Source: Streptomyces rishiriensis
GTDB lineage: Bacteria > Actinomycetota > Actinomycetes > Streptomycetales > Streptomycetaceae
DNA length: 64,000 nucleotides
Direction of reading: 5' to 3'
Assembly: GCF_030815485.1 (NCBI RefSeq)
Contig: NZ_JAUSWV010000002.1
Coordinates: 7,688,001-7,752,000 of the forward strand
Below, piece by piece: positions 1 through 9,733 of the stretch. Position 1 is the stretch's first letter. Each line of letters begins with the position of its first letter. Below the pieces are notes generated by a model. That model had not been told where the DNA came from. It ran no database searches and saw nothing but the letters and a program-made list of their open reading frames with translations. A program made the translations under genes and the position numbers.

Positions 1-2613
1 GCACGCCGGCTGCGTGAGAAGCAGCCGAAGGTGATCTACCTCGAGCTGTGCGAGGACATGGCGCCCCTCCTCACCGAGCTGCGCAACTGCCGGCTCCCGG
101 TGGCGATCCAGTCCTTCGCGAGCGAGATCGAGGGCTTCCCCGCCGACTGGGCGCCGCTCTCGGTGGTCGCCCCGGTCACCGAGGCCTCCGCCGAATACCA
201 GGTCATCGCCTACGCGCTCGACACCCCGGGCGTCGAACTCGTCCTGGTCGACCGCTCCTCGGACCATGTCTTCCAGTGGGAGACCGGACCCGACGGCGAA
301 GGAGCCGGGTCGGCCGATCCCGACGCGCCCGAGGCGACGGAGCAGGCCGCCCTGCACGGCGACGCCGTCGGTGTGGAGATCGGCGGCCTGCGCCCGCGCT
401 TCGCCGAACTGGAGGAGCACCTGCTGCGCCACGGCCGGGTACGGCACTGGTCGGAGTGGTGGCACCAGTACGTCGAACTGCCCCTCGGCGACAGCGACCA
501 CGACACCTACCGCCAGGTGATGCTCCTCATCGGCAGCCTCTTCCGGCGTCTCGCTCCCGGCGACCCCCGCAAGGTCCGGATCGACGAGGACCGCGAGCGG
601 TACATGTGGACCCGGATGCGCGAGCACCTGGCCGCCACCGGCATCGATCCCGCCGACTGTCTTCATGTCTGCGGCGCCTTCCACGCCGCCAGCAGGGTCG
701 CGGAGTTCGGGGTGCACGGCAGCGACACCTTCACCATCGGCCCGCCGAGCGGCACCACATGGCGGCACGGGCTGATCCCGTCCAGTCACGGCGCGATCGA
801 GGCGCAGTTCGGACTCGCCGCGGGCTCGGTCTCCATCGCGGCGACGGAGTGGGCGAAGAACGTCCGGCGCACCGGCGTCCGCCCGTTCCGCCTGGAGGGC
901 CAGGCAGGCACGAAGAAGAGCGCGAAGCCGAGGAAGGCCCTCGCCCCGACGGTCCCCGCGTCGGCCACTGGGGCCGCCGACCGGCTCACGGGCTTCCTCC
1001 AGCGGCCGCCCGCCCTGGACGCCCTCGACGAGGCCGAACTGCTCGGCTGGTCCGTCGAGATCGTGCGCGCCGCGCGCCGTAACGGCTACCTCGCCTCCAC
1101 GGCCGACGCCATCGCCGTCTTCGAGACGTCGATCCTGCTGGCCGGGATGCGCGACCGCGCCAAGCCGACGCCCTACGACTTCCAGGACGCGGCCGTCACC
1201 TGCATCGAGAAGGACGCCGTACCGGGCCGGCGGGACGTGGGCCGGCTGGTCGAGATCATGATGGGCGGCGACCGCGTCGGCCAGGTCGGCTACGACGCGC
1301 TCCCGCCGCTGGCCCGCGACGTGCACGACCGGCTGGCACCACTGGATTTGAAGCTTCAGCAGCGCGGAGTGCAGCGCGCGCTGCTGGACATCGCCTCGCG
1401 GCCGGAACTCGCGCGCTGTTCCGACCTGTTGTGGATGCTGCGCCGGCTGCTGCCGCAGGGCGCGGCCCGGCCCATCATGGGCGAACGCCGCCTCGGCGAA
1501 CACCCCATCCAGGAGTCCTGGGACCTGGCCCTGGGCACCCACCAGCGCGCCCTCATCGAGCTGGGCTACGAGGGCGTCAGCATCGAGCAGGTCCTCGAAC
1601 AGCGGCTGCGGCGCGCCGCGTACGCCCCGCAGGCGACGGTGGCGCAGGTCCTGGAGGCAGTCGAGGACGCCACGCTCCATCTGCGCAGCCGCCGGCTCGC
1701 CGACGAACTCGGCAACCGGGCCCTGGAGGTCCTGGCGAGCGAGCGCGACGTCGACGGCGCGCCGGAGGTGCTGCGCCGGGTGCGCCGGCTGCTGGCCCAC
1801 TACCGCACCGCCGAACCGGTGCTCCCGCCCTGGATCGAGTCGTTCGTCAAGACCGGCTACGCGCACTACTGCACCCTGCTGCCGACGGCGTTCACCGACG
1901 ACGACGCGACCGTCCGCCAGGTCGCGGCGATGCTGGGCTTCCTGTTCGGCATGGAGGGCCTGGCGCTGTCCCTGGGCTGCGACCGCACCCAGCTCGAACT
2001 CGCCCTCGCCCAGTCCCACCCGACCGAGCCGTCCCGCACCGCGCTGCTGTGGGCGGCACAGACCCACCTGGGCACCCTGCCGAGGGCCGCCCTGCGGGAG
2101 CGCTGCGCGGAACTGCTCGGCAACCCGCTGGTGGTGCCCGCCTACCCGCGGTACCTCAGCGGGTTCGTGCACGCCCTGGAACCGGTTCCGGGCCTGGCCG
2201 ACTTCGTCGTCGAGGCCGTGTCGAACGCGTTCGCCCGGCTTCCGGACGCGGTGCTGCTTCCCTGGCTCCCGACGCTCATCAGTACGCTGCGGGCCGGCGG
2301 CGCCGAACACGCGCCGCTGCTGATCCGCGAGGCGGGCCGGGTCTTCCCCGCCCGGCTCGCCGAACTGGACGCGTGGGTACCGCCGTGGCGCTTGCCGCTC
2401 GAACCGCGGGGTCTGCCGGTGGAGTCGGAGGCCGACACCGGGGGCGGTCTGCCGCTCCTCGCCGCGCACCCGGTGGCCTGCGACGCGCTGGCGGACCTGC
2501 TGGGCTGCGAGGGGACGTGGGAGAGCCCCGATGCCGGGTCGCGCGGAGCGGCCCTGCTCGCCCGGTATCCGCAGACCGCGCGGGCGTTGGAGGCGCTGCA
2601 GGCTGTCAGCTGA
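1..2613 (+). CDS. DUF5682 family protein, 5' end outside window
   Basis: The frame is open from the first base, so the true start lies upstream; about 870 residues are visible. The N-terminal part (KVIYLELCEDM, then PVAIQSFASE) resembles the TraB/ChaN/EreA-like fold found in the DUF5682 family. The rest is a long helical region rich in Leu, Ala and Arg, with no signal peptide or membrane segment. In Streptomyces this family usually sits in a conserved cassette with a MoxR-type AAA ATPase, a VWA protein and a SWIM zinc-finger protein. Those partners would be to the left and cannot be checked here. The biochemical role is not established. The 3' end overlaps the convergent next gene by 8 bp. 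The family call is from remembered sequence character, not a search. Confidence 0.7.
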   Translation, partial: ARRLREKQPKVIYLELCEDMAPLLTELRNCRLPVAIQSFASEIEGFPADWAPLSVVAPVTEASAEYQVIAYALDTPGVELVLVDRSSDHVFQWETGPDGEGAGSADPDAPEATEQAALHGDAVGVEIGGLRPRFAELEEHLLRHGRVRHWSEWWHQYVELPLGDSDHDTYRQVMLLIGSLFRRLAPGDPRKVRIDEDRERYMWTRMREHLAATGIDPADCLHVCGAFHAASRVAEFGVHGSDTFTIGPPSGTTWRHGLIPSSHGAIEAQFGLAAGSVSIAATEWAKNVRRTGVRPFRLEGQAGTKKSAKPRKALAPTVPASATGAADRLTGFLQRPPALDALDEAELLGWSVEIVRAARRNGYLASTADAIAVFETSILLAGMRDRAKPTPYDFQDAAVTCIEKDAVPGRRDVGRLVEIMMGGDRVGQVGYDALPPLARDVHDRLAPLDLKLQQRGVQRALLDIASRPELARCSDLLWMLRRLLPQGAARPIMGERRLGEHPIQESWDLALGTHQRALIELGYEGVSIEQVLEQRLRRAAYAPQATVAQVLEAVEDATLHLRSRRLADELGNRALEVLASERDVDGAPEVLRRVRRLLAHYRTAEPVLPPWIESFVKTGYAHYCTLLPTAFTDDDATVRQVAAMLGFLFGMEGLALSLGCDRTQLELALAQSHPTEPSRTALLWAAQTHLGTLPRAALRERCAELLGNPLVVPAYPRYLSGFVHALEPVPGLADFVVEAVSNAFARLPDAVLLPWLPTLISTLRAGGAEHAPLLIREAGRVFPARLAELDAWVPPWRLPLEPRGLPVESEADTGGGLPLLAAHPVACDALADLLGCEGTWESPDAGSRGAALLARYPQTARALEALQAVS

Positions 2614-4174
2614 CCGGCAGAGCCCTCACCAGGGCACGCAGGGTGCTCTCGGCCAGGGCCGGGTTGGCGGCGGCGTGGAAGGCGAGCTCCTCGTCGTCGA
2701 GGAGTTCCGCCAGCAGGGAGGGCGGCAGGTTCGGGTGACGGGCGAACGCCGCCCGGACGGCGGGTTCGGGGTCCCGGGTGAGGCGCGCCACGGTGGCCGA
2801 CGGGGTCCCGGGATCGCGGGCGGCGAGAGCCCGGACGGCGGGATCCTCGTCGTCGGCGTGGGCGGCCAGCCCGTACGTCGGGAAGCCGGGCCGGGTGACG
2901 AGGTGGGCGCGCTCGCTCCCGGTGTACTCCAGGAAGCTGCGCAGCAGGAGGGCCGCCGGGACGTGCGGTTGGTTCTGGGCCAGCAGGACGCGGACGCCGA
3001 GGTCGTCGTCGGCGGCGAGCCGGGCCACGAGGTCGGGCGGCAGGGTGCGCTCCCGCGCCGCCTTCCGGCGCAGCACCGGGTGACCGGACAGCGCGTCCCG
3101 GCGGACGGCCTCGGGGTCTCGCGGGAACAGCCGCTCGGGGTAGAAGCAGAACGGCCCGTCCAGGGGGACCTCGTAGTCGATCGCGGCCCGTTCCTCCTCG
3201 GTCCACGCGGGGTGCAGGGACACGGACAGCCGGACCCCCGGGTCGGGATCGGCCGCGAGGACGCGGAGCTCGTCGTGGTCGAGGTCGCGGTGGCGGGCCA
3301 CCGTCCGGCGTACCTCGGGTTCGGGATCGGCGACCAGCGCGCGGCGTTCGACGGGACCGAGGTCCGTGCGGCGCGCGATGTGCCACCGGACCTCGGGGTC
3401 GGGATCGCCGGCCAGCAGGACCACGACGTCGGGCGGGAGACTCGGGTTGGCCGCGATCATCTGTCGGTCCGCGGGACCGGCCGGAGCGGTGAGCACGCTG
3501 TCCACGACGGCCCGGCTGAGGGCGTCGTGGAGCAGTGCGCCGGCGCGGGCGTGGCAGGACCGGTCGGGCAGCACGCTCTCCACCCACACCGGATCTTCGT
3601 GGCGCAGCCGGTGCCGCGCCCGCCTGCGCACCTCGTCGTCGGGGTCCGCCAGCAGCGCGGCCCGCGTCTTCGCGTCCTGCCATCCCCACATGTCGACCCC
3701 CCAGGCGCGGACCTTCGCGTCCGGATGCGTGGCCATGGAGCGGCGCAGCGTGAGGGAGAACTGCCGGTAGAAGGTGCCGCCCAGGTGCTCCGGATCGAAG
3801 GTGTTCATCATGCGGACGACGGCGTCGTCGGGCAGCGGCCGGGGCTCGGCGGGGGCGGTCACCCGGGGCGCCTCGGCGAGGTGGGCGTGCACGAACCAGT
3901 GCGGATCGTCCACCAGTCGCACCCGCTGGGCCGGGGCGACGTGCGGATTGCGGGCGAAGAAGCTGCGGGTGCGGTGGTCGGGATGTCCGATGACGGCGTC
4001 GACGACCGCCTCGGGCAGCACCCGGTCACGGCACAGCACCATCCGTACGGCGAGTGGCGCGTTCGCCAGCAGATGCAGCAGGACGTCCTGCGGAGCCGAG
4101 GGGTTCAGGGCGACTCCGGCCAGGCGCCGGGTGGCGTGATCGGCGTCCTCCCAGATCTGCTCGGGTGTCGGCAT
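2606..4174 (-). CDS. LRV (leucine-rich repeat variant)/HEAT-like repeat protein
   Basis: A 522-residue protein of tandem helical repeats about 22-24 residues long. The recurring pattern is roughly AxNPxLPxxVVxxLAxDPDPEVRxxVA, clearest at about residues 240-340 and again in the last 150 residues. This is the signature of leucine-rich repeat variant proteins, which form curved protein-binding solenoids. There is no signal peptide, membrane segment or catalytic motif, so it is probably a cytosolic scaffold. The ATG start is followed at once by a repeat-like region (residues 8-35), which supports the chosen start. It is convergent with the DUF5682 gene and overlaps it by 8 bp. The partner is unknown. 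Confidence 0.75.
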   Translation of the reverse strand: MPTPEQIWEDADHATRRLAGVALNPSAPQDVLLHLLANAPLAVRMVLCRDRVLPEAVVDAVIGHPDHRTRSFFARNPHVAPAQRVRLVDDPHWFVHAHLAEAPRVTAPAEPRPLPDDAVVRMMNTFDPEHLGGTFYRQFSLTLRRSMATHPDAKVRAWGVDMWGWQDAKTRAALLADPDDEVRRRARHRLRHEDPVWVESVLPDRSCHARAGALLHDALSRAVVDSVLTAPAGPADRQMIAANPSLPPDVVVLLAGDPDPEVRWHIARRTDLGPVERRALVADPEPEVRRTVARHRDLDHDELRVLAADPDPGVRLSVSLHPAWTEEERAAIDYEVPLDGPFCFYPERLFPRDPEAVRRDALSGHPVLRRKAARERTLPPDLVARLAADDDLGVRVLLAQNQPHVPAALLLRSFLEYTGSERAHLVTRPGFPTYGLAAHADDEDPAVRALAARDPGTPSATVARLTRDPEPAVRAAFARHPNLPPSLLAELLDDEELAFHAAANPALAESTLRALVRALPVS

Positions 4175-4190
4175 GCGTGGAATCCCCCCA

Positions 4191-4233
4191 GGTCACGACC
4201 GGGCCCCCTGTCGAGGACAGGGGGCCCGTGACC
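4191..4233 (-). terminator. Strong hairpin downstream of the GH43 gene
   Basis: A perfect 12-bp stem (4201-4212 with 4216-4227) closes a 3-base loop. It is extended by an outer 6-bp stem, GGTCAC with GTGACC (4191-4196 with 4228-4233), with a bulge on one side. It lies 38 bp past the stop of the minus-strand glycosidase gene and just upstream of the LRV gene start. There is no U-tract, as is usual for actinobacterial terminators. Confidence 0.75.
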
Positions 4234-4270
4234 TTAACCGCCCGGCCGGATGGAGGGCCAGGAGTCCGTG

Positions 4271-7200
4271 CTACCGGCGCCGGTAGCCGACCGTGAGGAC
4301 GCCGTTGACCTTGGCCGGGGCGGCACTGCCGTAGACCACCTCCCCGCCGGACTTCTTCCAGATCTTGACGAGGAAGGTGTCCGGGCTGTCCGTCACCGTG
4401 ACGCGGAAGCCGTAGCCGCTCTTGCCGCCGACCGTGCCCGAGCCCTCGAGGACGGCCGTGGAGCCGGAGACGACGAGCCAGTCGAGGCCGGTGGAGCGGA
4501 ACTTGACGTGGGCCTGCTTGAAGTCGAAGGCGACTCCTCCGGCCGGGGCGGCGGCCCCCGGCAGGTAACCGGCCGTGAGCGAGAAGAACGCCGGACCCGT
4601 CAGCTTCGGACCCGCCTTGGCGGTGACGGTGCCCGCGCCCACCACCGGTCCGGCGGCCCGGTCGTACACGATCAGCTCGGGGAGCGTCGTGGTGGCCGAG
4701 GCGCCGTCGTCGTCGGTGACGGTGATCACCGGACGGTGGATGCCCGCCGAGGTGTAGGTGTGCTCGGCACGGCAGCCGGACGCGGCGACCGTGCCGGTGG
4801 TCGGCTTGCCGCCGTCCTTCCAGTCGATCACGCAGGTGTGGGTGTCACCGGCGCCCGGGTCTCCGAAGCGGACGGTGACGGCCGTACCGCGGCCGGCCGG
4901 CACCGGGCCCGAGGGGCCGGTGGCGGACGTGATGGCGGGGGGCGCGTTCGTCACCGTCACCACGGCCGTGTCGGTGCTGCGACCGCCGGTCAGGGTGAGG
5001 GTGTAGGCGCCGTCGTCGGTGCAGGTGACCGTGGTGCGGGCGGCGGCGGGGTCCTCGACCGTGCAGGGCGCGCCCTTCTCGACGCTCCATCGTGCGCCGC
5101 CCGCCCCGGAGACCGTGCCGCCGATCGTGATCGCGGCGCCTTCGACGCCCTCGGCATCCGGACCGGCGTGGACGATGCTGACCGGGTCGACGCTCGTGAG
5201 GGTGGGCACCACCTTCTCGATCAGGCCGTCGGCGTCGAACTCCAGCTTGTCGACGGTGGTTTCGCGGTGGGTGCCGTCACCGCCGGGGATGGCGAAGCGG
5301 TGGTAGGCGATGTACCAGTCGTCCGTTCCCGGCACCTGGACGACCGAGTGGTGGCCGGTGCCCTTGATGCCGAGGGAGAGGTCCTTCTCCAGGATCACGC
5401 CGCGCTCGGTCCAGGGGCCGGTGGGCGAGGGGCCGGTGGCGTAGGCGACGCGGTAGTTCTCGTCCCGGGTGTCGTTCTCCGACCACATGAAGTAGTAGGT
5501 GCCCTGGCGCTTGACGACGAAGCTGCCCTCGTTGTAGCCGCTCGGGGTGATGTCGGTGATCTTCGAGGCGTCGAAGGAGACCATGTCGTCGCCGAGCGGG
5601 ACGACATAGGCGTGGCCGTTGCCCCAGTAGAGGTACGACCGGCCGTCGTCGTCGGTGAAGACCGCCGGGTCGATCATCTGGCCGCTGTACTGGCCGGCCT
5701 TGAGCAGCGGCTTGCCGAGGGCGTCGGTGAACGGGCCGGTGGGCGAGTCGGAGACGGCGACACCGATGTTGGCGTCGGCGCAGAAGTAGAAGTAGTACTT
5801 CCCGTTCCTCTCGGCGATCGCCGGCGCCCACGCCCTGCTGTCCGCCCAGCTCACGTCCGGCCCCAGGTCGAGGATGACACCGTGGTCCGTCCAGTGCACC
5901 AGGTCGGTCGACGAGTACGCCTTGAACTGCGTACCGCTCCAGCCCTCGAAGCCGTCGGTCGTCGGGTACAGGTAGAAGGTGTCGCCGAAGCGCACGATGT
6001 TCGGGTCGGCGTCGAGACCCGGCAGCACCGGGCTCTTCATGACCAGCGCCGACACGGTCCAGGTGCGCCTGGTGCCGTCCGAGCCGGTCACCTCGTACGT
6101 CACCGGCTTGCTGAAGTCGTGCACGCTGCCCGAGGCGGGGCTGATCGCCGCGCCGTGGGCGAGGGTGAACTCCGGTGCCAGCGCGGTGAGGTCGGTGCCC
6201 TCCTCGAGCGGCAGCGTGATCTTGCCGTGCGCGTTGTCGAGGAGTGCGTCGACCTTCAGCGCGGGGTGCGTGGCCTTGGCGACGCCCGCGGTGTTGCCGC
6301 TGAGCTCCATGACCTCCGCGGCCGACAGGGCCCGGTCGTAGACGCGGAAGTCGTCGACCTCGCCGCCGAAGTACGGGTCGGCCGCGTACAGGGAACGCCC
6401 GATGTAGCCGGAGTAGTCCTTGTTCGCGTCGTACAGCTCGGACGGCTTGACGGTGGTCGTCGTGCGGGCCGCCTCGACTCCGTCGACGTAGAGGACCATC
6501 ACGCCGGTCGAGCCGTCGAGGGTGACCGTGACGTGCCGCCACTCGCCGGGGGTGAGCTGTGAGCCGGCCGTCAGCTTCGACTCGGCCGACCAACTCGCCT
6601 TCGTGATGGCGGAGTACAGGCTGGAGCCGCCGTTGGAGGGGGTGGCGAAGAGGTACTTGTCGCTGTCGGGGCCGAGCCCGAACAGCCACTGGAAGGAGGA
6701 GCCGCCCTTCCACTTGGCGTACGTGGAGACGGTGACGCTGCCGGCGCCCTTGAGCACGCCGTTCGGGATCTTGACGTACGGGGAGGTGGCGGTGTCGCCG
6801 GACATCTTGAACGAGCCGCCGTCCACGCCGGTCCCGAACGCGGGCGTGCGGACGTAGGTGCCGTGGTTGCCGTGGCCGCTGGAGTCGACGGCTGTGTTGC
6901 CGGACGTCTCGTCGAAGCCGTAGTGCAGCAGCAGGTCGGCGGGCACGTCGGCGCCCTCCTCGGAGACCGTCACACGGGCCCGGACGGGAAGTGCGGCGCC
7001 GTCGGGCAGGCTTCCGGTCACCGTGAACGTGCCGGCCTGCGCGTACGCGGAGGCCGGGACGTCGTCCCAGGCCACCGTGACCGGGCGGGCGACACCGTCG
7101 GCGTAGGTGGCGATCACGGTCGCGGGCAGCACCGGGGCCTGGCCGATCCGCGTCTTCACCGACACGTCCTCGACGCTCTCGACCAGCTGGTCCGGCTGGT

Positions 7201-9457
7201 AGGCGCGCAGCAGCCGGTCGTACTCGGCCTGGGTGACCGGCAGGACGGTGCCGTGCCGGGGCCTGGCCGGCAGGTCGTAGTCGGTGGACGGGGTCCAGAC
7301 GCCGGAGGCGAGGTCCGTGGTCTCGAACGGGAGGTAGCCGCGGCCGCCGAACTCGTCGAGGAACGCGTACCACTTCTCCTCGGTGTTGGACTTGAACACC
7401 AGCGGCCCCTCGGCCGCGTTCATCGCGCCCTTGCCGATGCCCTCGGCGACCGCGTCCCAGGAGAGGTTCAGCAGCGAGTCGCTCTTCTCCTCGAAGATGA
7501 ACTTGCTGTTGGGGGTGGAGGAGGTGTTGTTGCGCTCGTCCTTCGACAGGCGGAAGTACGTGCCGTCGTGCTGGATGACCGTGGAGTCGATGACCGAGTA
7601 GCCGCGGTCGATCCACACCTTGGGCTCGCTGAACGTGTAGAAGTCGCGGGTCGTGGCGTACATCATCCGGTTGTACGTGTCGCCGGAGTGCGCCGCGTTG
7701 TCGTAGAGCTTCGACGCCCAGAAGACCACGTACTCGCCGAGGTCGGTGTCGTAGTACGCCTCGGGCGCCCAGGTGTTGCCGGCGCTGTCGGGGGAGACCT
7801 TCACCAGGCGCTGGTCCGTCCAGTGGACGAGGTCGGTGGACTCCCAGACCATGATGGACTTGCTGCCGGTGCGCTGGGCGGCGTCCCAGTCGCCGTTGCC
7901 GTAGATCCTGAGATCGGTGGCGATCTGGTAGAACTTGTCGCCCTCGGGGGAGCGGATGATGAACGGGTCGCGCAGACCCCGCTCACCGAGGGTGGAGGTC
8001 AGGACGGGCTGCTCGTCGTTGAGCTCCCGCCACTTCAGCGGGTCGTTGCCCTTGCTGAGCGCGGCGTAGAGCTGCTCGCCGTCGGCTGTGCCCTCGCCGG
8101 TGAAGTAGCTGAACATGTAGCCCTCGAGGGCTTCCCTGACGGGGAGTTCGGGAACCTTCGCCGTGAACACCCGGGTCGCCTTCGCCGCGCCCTTGATGAC
8201 CGTCGCGGTCAGGTCGACGGCGGCGGCGCCGCTTCCGTGCGCGGGGCGGTGGACCACGCCGTCGGCCGAGACGACGTCCGCTCGCGCGGAGGCCCAGGTG
8301 ACGTCGGTGCCGTAGGCGCCGGTCGCCGGAAGGCCGAGGTTGCCGCGCACGTCCTCGAGGTTGTGGACCGTGAGGGCGTCGGCGGCCTGCCGGGCGGCGG
8401 TCGCGTCGTCGAAGGCGGCGAGGACCGTGACGTCGAACGACTTGGTGGCCGTGACCGTCCCCTTCCTGAGGGTCGCGGTGAGCGTGGCGTGGCCGTCGGG
8501 CTCGCCCGCGGCGGGGCGGGTCACCTTGCCCGCGTCCGACACCAGGGCGGTGTCGTCGCTGGCCCAGCTGATCGTGGCGCCGCCGGCCGTGCCGGTCGTC
8601 GGCAGGTCCAGGTCGGCGACGACGGCGCCGGTGTCCCCGAGGTCCAGGGCGGCCTTGTCGTCGGCGACGCCCTGCGTGGCCACGGGGAGGGCGAGCTGCT
8701 CCACGTCCGAGGCGGACAGCGCGTGGTCGTACACCCGGAAGTCGCGGAGGTCGCCCTTGAAGAGCTTGTCGCCGGAGTACACCGACTTGCCGAGGTAGTT
8801 GGCGGTGGTGATGCCGGAGCCGATGGCGCCGGGCGTGATGGTGACCGACGTGTTGCGGGCGACCTCGACGCCGTCCTCGTACAGCACGCCGGTGGTGCCG
8901 GACTGCGTGTAGGTGAGGTGCTTCCACACCGAGCGCGTCAGGTTGTGGGAGTCGGCGGGCCTGGTGGTCTGTTCCGTCGACCAGTTGCCGGTGGCGATCG
9001 AGGTGCGCAGCGAGTTGCCCGTGGTGAACAGGTAGCCGTTGCCGTTGCTGCCGCTGGAGTTGCCGAAGCCGTACAGGAAGTACGGCGTGGACTGGGCGGC
9101 GTCGATGCGCACGTCCATGGCGACGCTGATCGCGTCCATGTCCTTCAGGACGTCGTTCGGCATCTTGACGTAGGTGTCGGTGCCGTTGAAGGCGAGACCC
9201 TGGCCGGTGGACGACCAGCCGGCGGTGCCGGCCACCGTGGCGTCGCGGCCGTGGCCGGAGGCGTCGGTGACCGTGGTGCCGGACGTGGCGTCCAGTTTGT
9301 ACCAGAGGGCCAGGCCGTCGGTGACGTCGGCGGCCTCGCCGGCCTGGACCGGGGTGGCCGCCCCGGCGAGGCCGACGAGCAGGGACGTGGCGGTCAGTGC
9401 GGCCAGTCGCCCGGCCCCCCGTCTCGCACGGTCGCCGAGTCGATGTCTGTGCGTCAT
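4271..9457 (-). CDS. Secreted modular protein with two GH43-like catalytic modules and two LamG domains
   Basis: A 1728-residue secreted protein. Residues 1-39 form an Arg-rich signal peptide ending near VQA|GEA. Approximate layout: LamG-like lectin domain 45-255, two bacterial Ig-like domains to about 435, a five-bladed GH43-like module 450-770 (RDPFII, NTWAPEAYY), an Ig-like domain to 860, a second LamG 870-1070, then a second GH43 module 1155-1460 (DPNIVRF, SWADSRAWAPAI, MIDPAVFTDDDG, NEGSFVVK). PKD/Ig-like and C-terminal domains complete it. GH43 enzymes remove arabinose, xylose or galactose from plant polysaccharides; I cannot fix the substrate. Two catalytic modules in one chain is uncommon. 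The gene stands alone, with a terminator behind it and a repeat-containing upstream region. Confidence 0.88.
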   Translation of the reverse strand: MTHRHRLGDRARRGAGRLAALTATSLLVGLAGAATPVQAGEAADVTDGLALWYKLDATSGTTVTDASGHGRDATVAGTAGWSSTGQGLAFNGTDTYVKMPNDVLKDMDAISVAMDVRIDAAQSTPYFLYGFGNSSGSNGNGYLFTTGNSLRTSIATGNWSTEQTTRPADSHNLTRSVWKHLTYTQSGTTGVLYEDGVEVARNTSVTITPGAIGSGITTANYLGKSVYSGDKLFKGDLRDFRVYDHALSASDVEQLALPVATQGVADDKAALDLGDTGAVVADLDLPTTGTAGGATISWASDDTALVSDAGKVTRPAAGEPDGHATLTATLRKGTVTATKSFDVTVLAAFDDATAARQAADALTVHNLEDVRGNLGLPATGAYGTDVTWASARADVVSADGVVHRPAHGSGAAAVDLTATVIKGAAKATRVFTAKVPELPVREALEGYMFSYFTGEGTADGEQLYAALSKGNDPLKWRELNDEQPVLTSTLGERGLRDPFIIRSPEGDKFYQIATDLRIYGNGDWDAAQRTGSKSIMVWESTDLVHWTDQRLVKVSPDSAGNTWAPEAYYDTDLGEYVVFWASKLYDNAAHSGDTYNRMMYATTRDFYTFSEPKVWIDRGYSVIDSTVIQHDGTYFRLSKDERNNTSSTPNSKFIFEEKSDSLLNLSWDAVAEGIGKGAMNAAEGPLVFKSNTEEKWYAFLDEFGGRGYLPFETTDLASGVWTPSTDYDLPARPRHGTVLPVTQAEYDRLLRAYQPDQLVESVEDVSVKTRIGQAPVLPATVIATYADGVARPVTVAWDDVPASAYAQAGTFTVTGSLPDGAALPVRARVTVSEEGADVPADLLLHYGFDETSGNTAVDSSGHGNHGTYVRTPAFGTGVDGGSFKMSGDTATSPYVKIPNGVLKGAGSVTVSTYAKWKGGSSFQWLFGLGPDSDKYLFATPSNGGSSLYSAITKASWSAESKLTAGSQLTPGEWRHVTVTLDGSTGVMVLYVDGVEAARTTTTVKPSELYDANKDYSGYIGRSLYAADPYFGGEVDDFRVYDRALSAAEVMELSGNTAGVAKATHPALKVDALLDNAHGKITLPLEEGTDLTALAPEFTLAHGAAISPASGSVHDFSKPVTYEVTGSDGTRRTWTVSALVMKSPVLPGLDADPNIVRFGDTFYLYPTTDGFEGWSGTQFKAYSSTDLVHWTDHGVILDLGPDVSWADSRAWAPAIAERNGKYYFYFCADANIGVAVSDSPTGPFTDALGKPLLKAGQYSGQMIDPAVFTDDDGRSYLYWGNGHAYVVPLGDDMVSFDASKITDITPSGYNEGSFVVKRQGTYYFMWSENDTRDENYRVAYATGPSPTGPWTERGVILEKDLSLGIKGTGHHSVVQVPGTDDWYIAYHRFAIPGGDGTHRETTVDKLEFDADGLIEKVVPTLTSVDPVSIVHAGPDAEGVEGAAITIGGTVSGAGGARWSVEKGAPCTVEDPAAARTTVTCTDDGAYTLTLTGGRSTDTAVVTVTNAPPAITSATGPSGPVPAGRGTAVTVRFGDPGAGDTHTCVIDWKDGGKPTTGTVAASGCRAEHTYTSAGIHRPVITVTDDDGASATTTLPELIVYDRAAGPVVGAGTVTAKAGPKLTGPAFFSLTAGYLPGAAAPAGGVAFDFKQAHVKFRSTGLDWLVVSGSTAVLEGSGTVGGKSGYGFRVTVTDSPDTFLVKIWKKSGGEVVYGSAAPAKVNGVLTVGYRRR

Positions 9458-9534
9458 GGGGGGACCGCCGTTTCAACCGTGTGACGTGATGTTGCGAGAG
9501 TGTCAAACGGTGTTCATGGCCGCGTCAAGAGTTC

Positions 9535-9561
9535 TCGAACAATGTCCGACAGGTCGAACAA
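9535..9561 (-). promoter_or_regulatory. Direct repeats upstream of the GH43 gene (candidate operator)
   Basis: The octamer TCGAACAA occurs at 9535-9542 and again at 9554-9561 on the plus strand, spaced 19 bp start to start, about two helical turns. It lies 78-104 bp upstream of the GH43 start, just beyond a TTGACG hexamer (9528 to 9523 on the minus strand) that could be a -35 element. A repeat at this place suggests an activator or repressor site. No regulator can be assigned. Confidence 0.3.
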
Positions 9562-9733
9562 GCTGGGGTGGGTCGCAAGGCCCTCTGTGCAGCGCCGTGT
9601 TGACGATTCCAGCCATGCGGTGAGCGCCCACCACCAGTGCAGGGCGGCCGGTGGGCCGTCACCGTCCGCCAGGGACGCCGAGGTGATCTGCGGAGCCGGC
9701 CGAGCCGGTGGCGGACGGTGTCGGAGTGGGTGA

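Noticed and set aside
4250..6562. A 770-codon frame antisense to the GH43 gene, with a second of 873 codons at 6863-9484
   Set aside because: Both mirror the real gene in the opposite strand, show no ribosome site or motif and are Gly/Val/Arg-rich translations of complementary codons.
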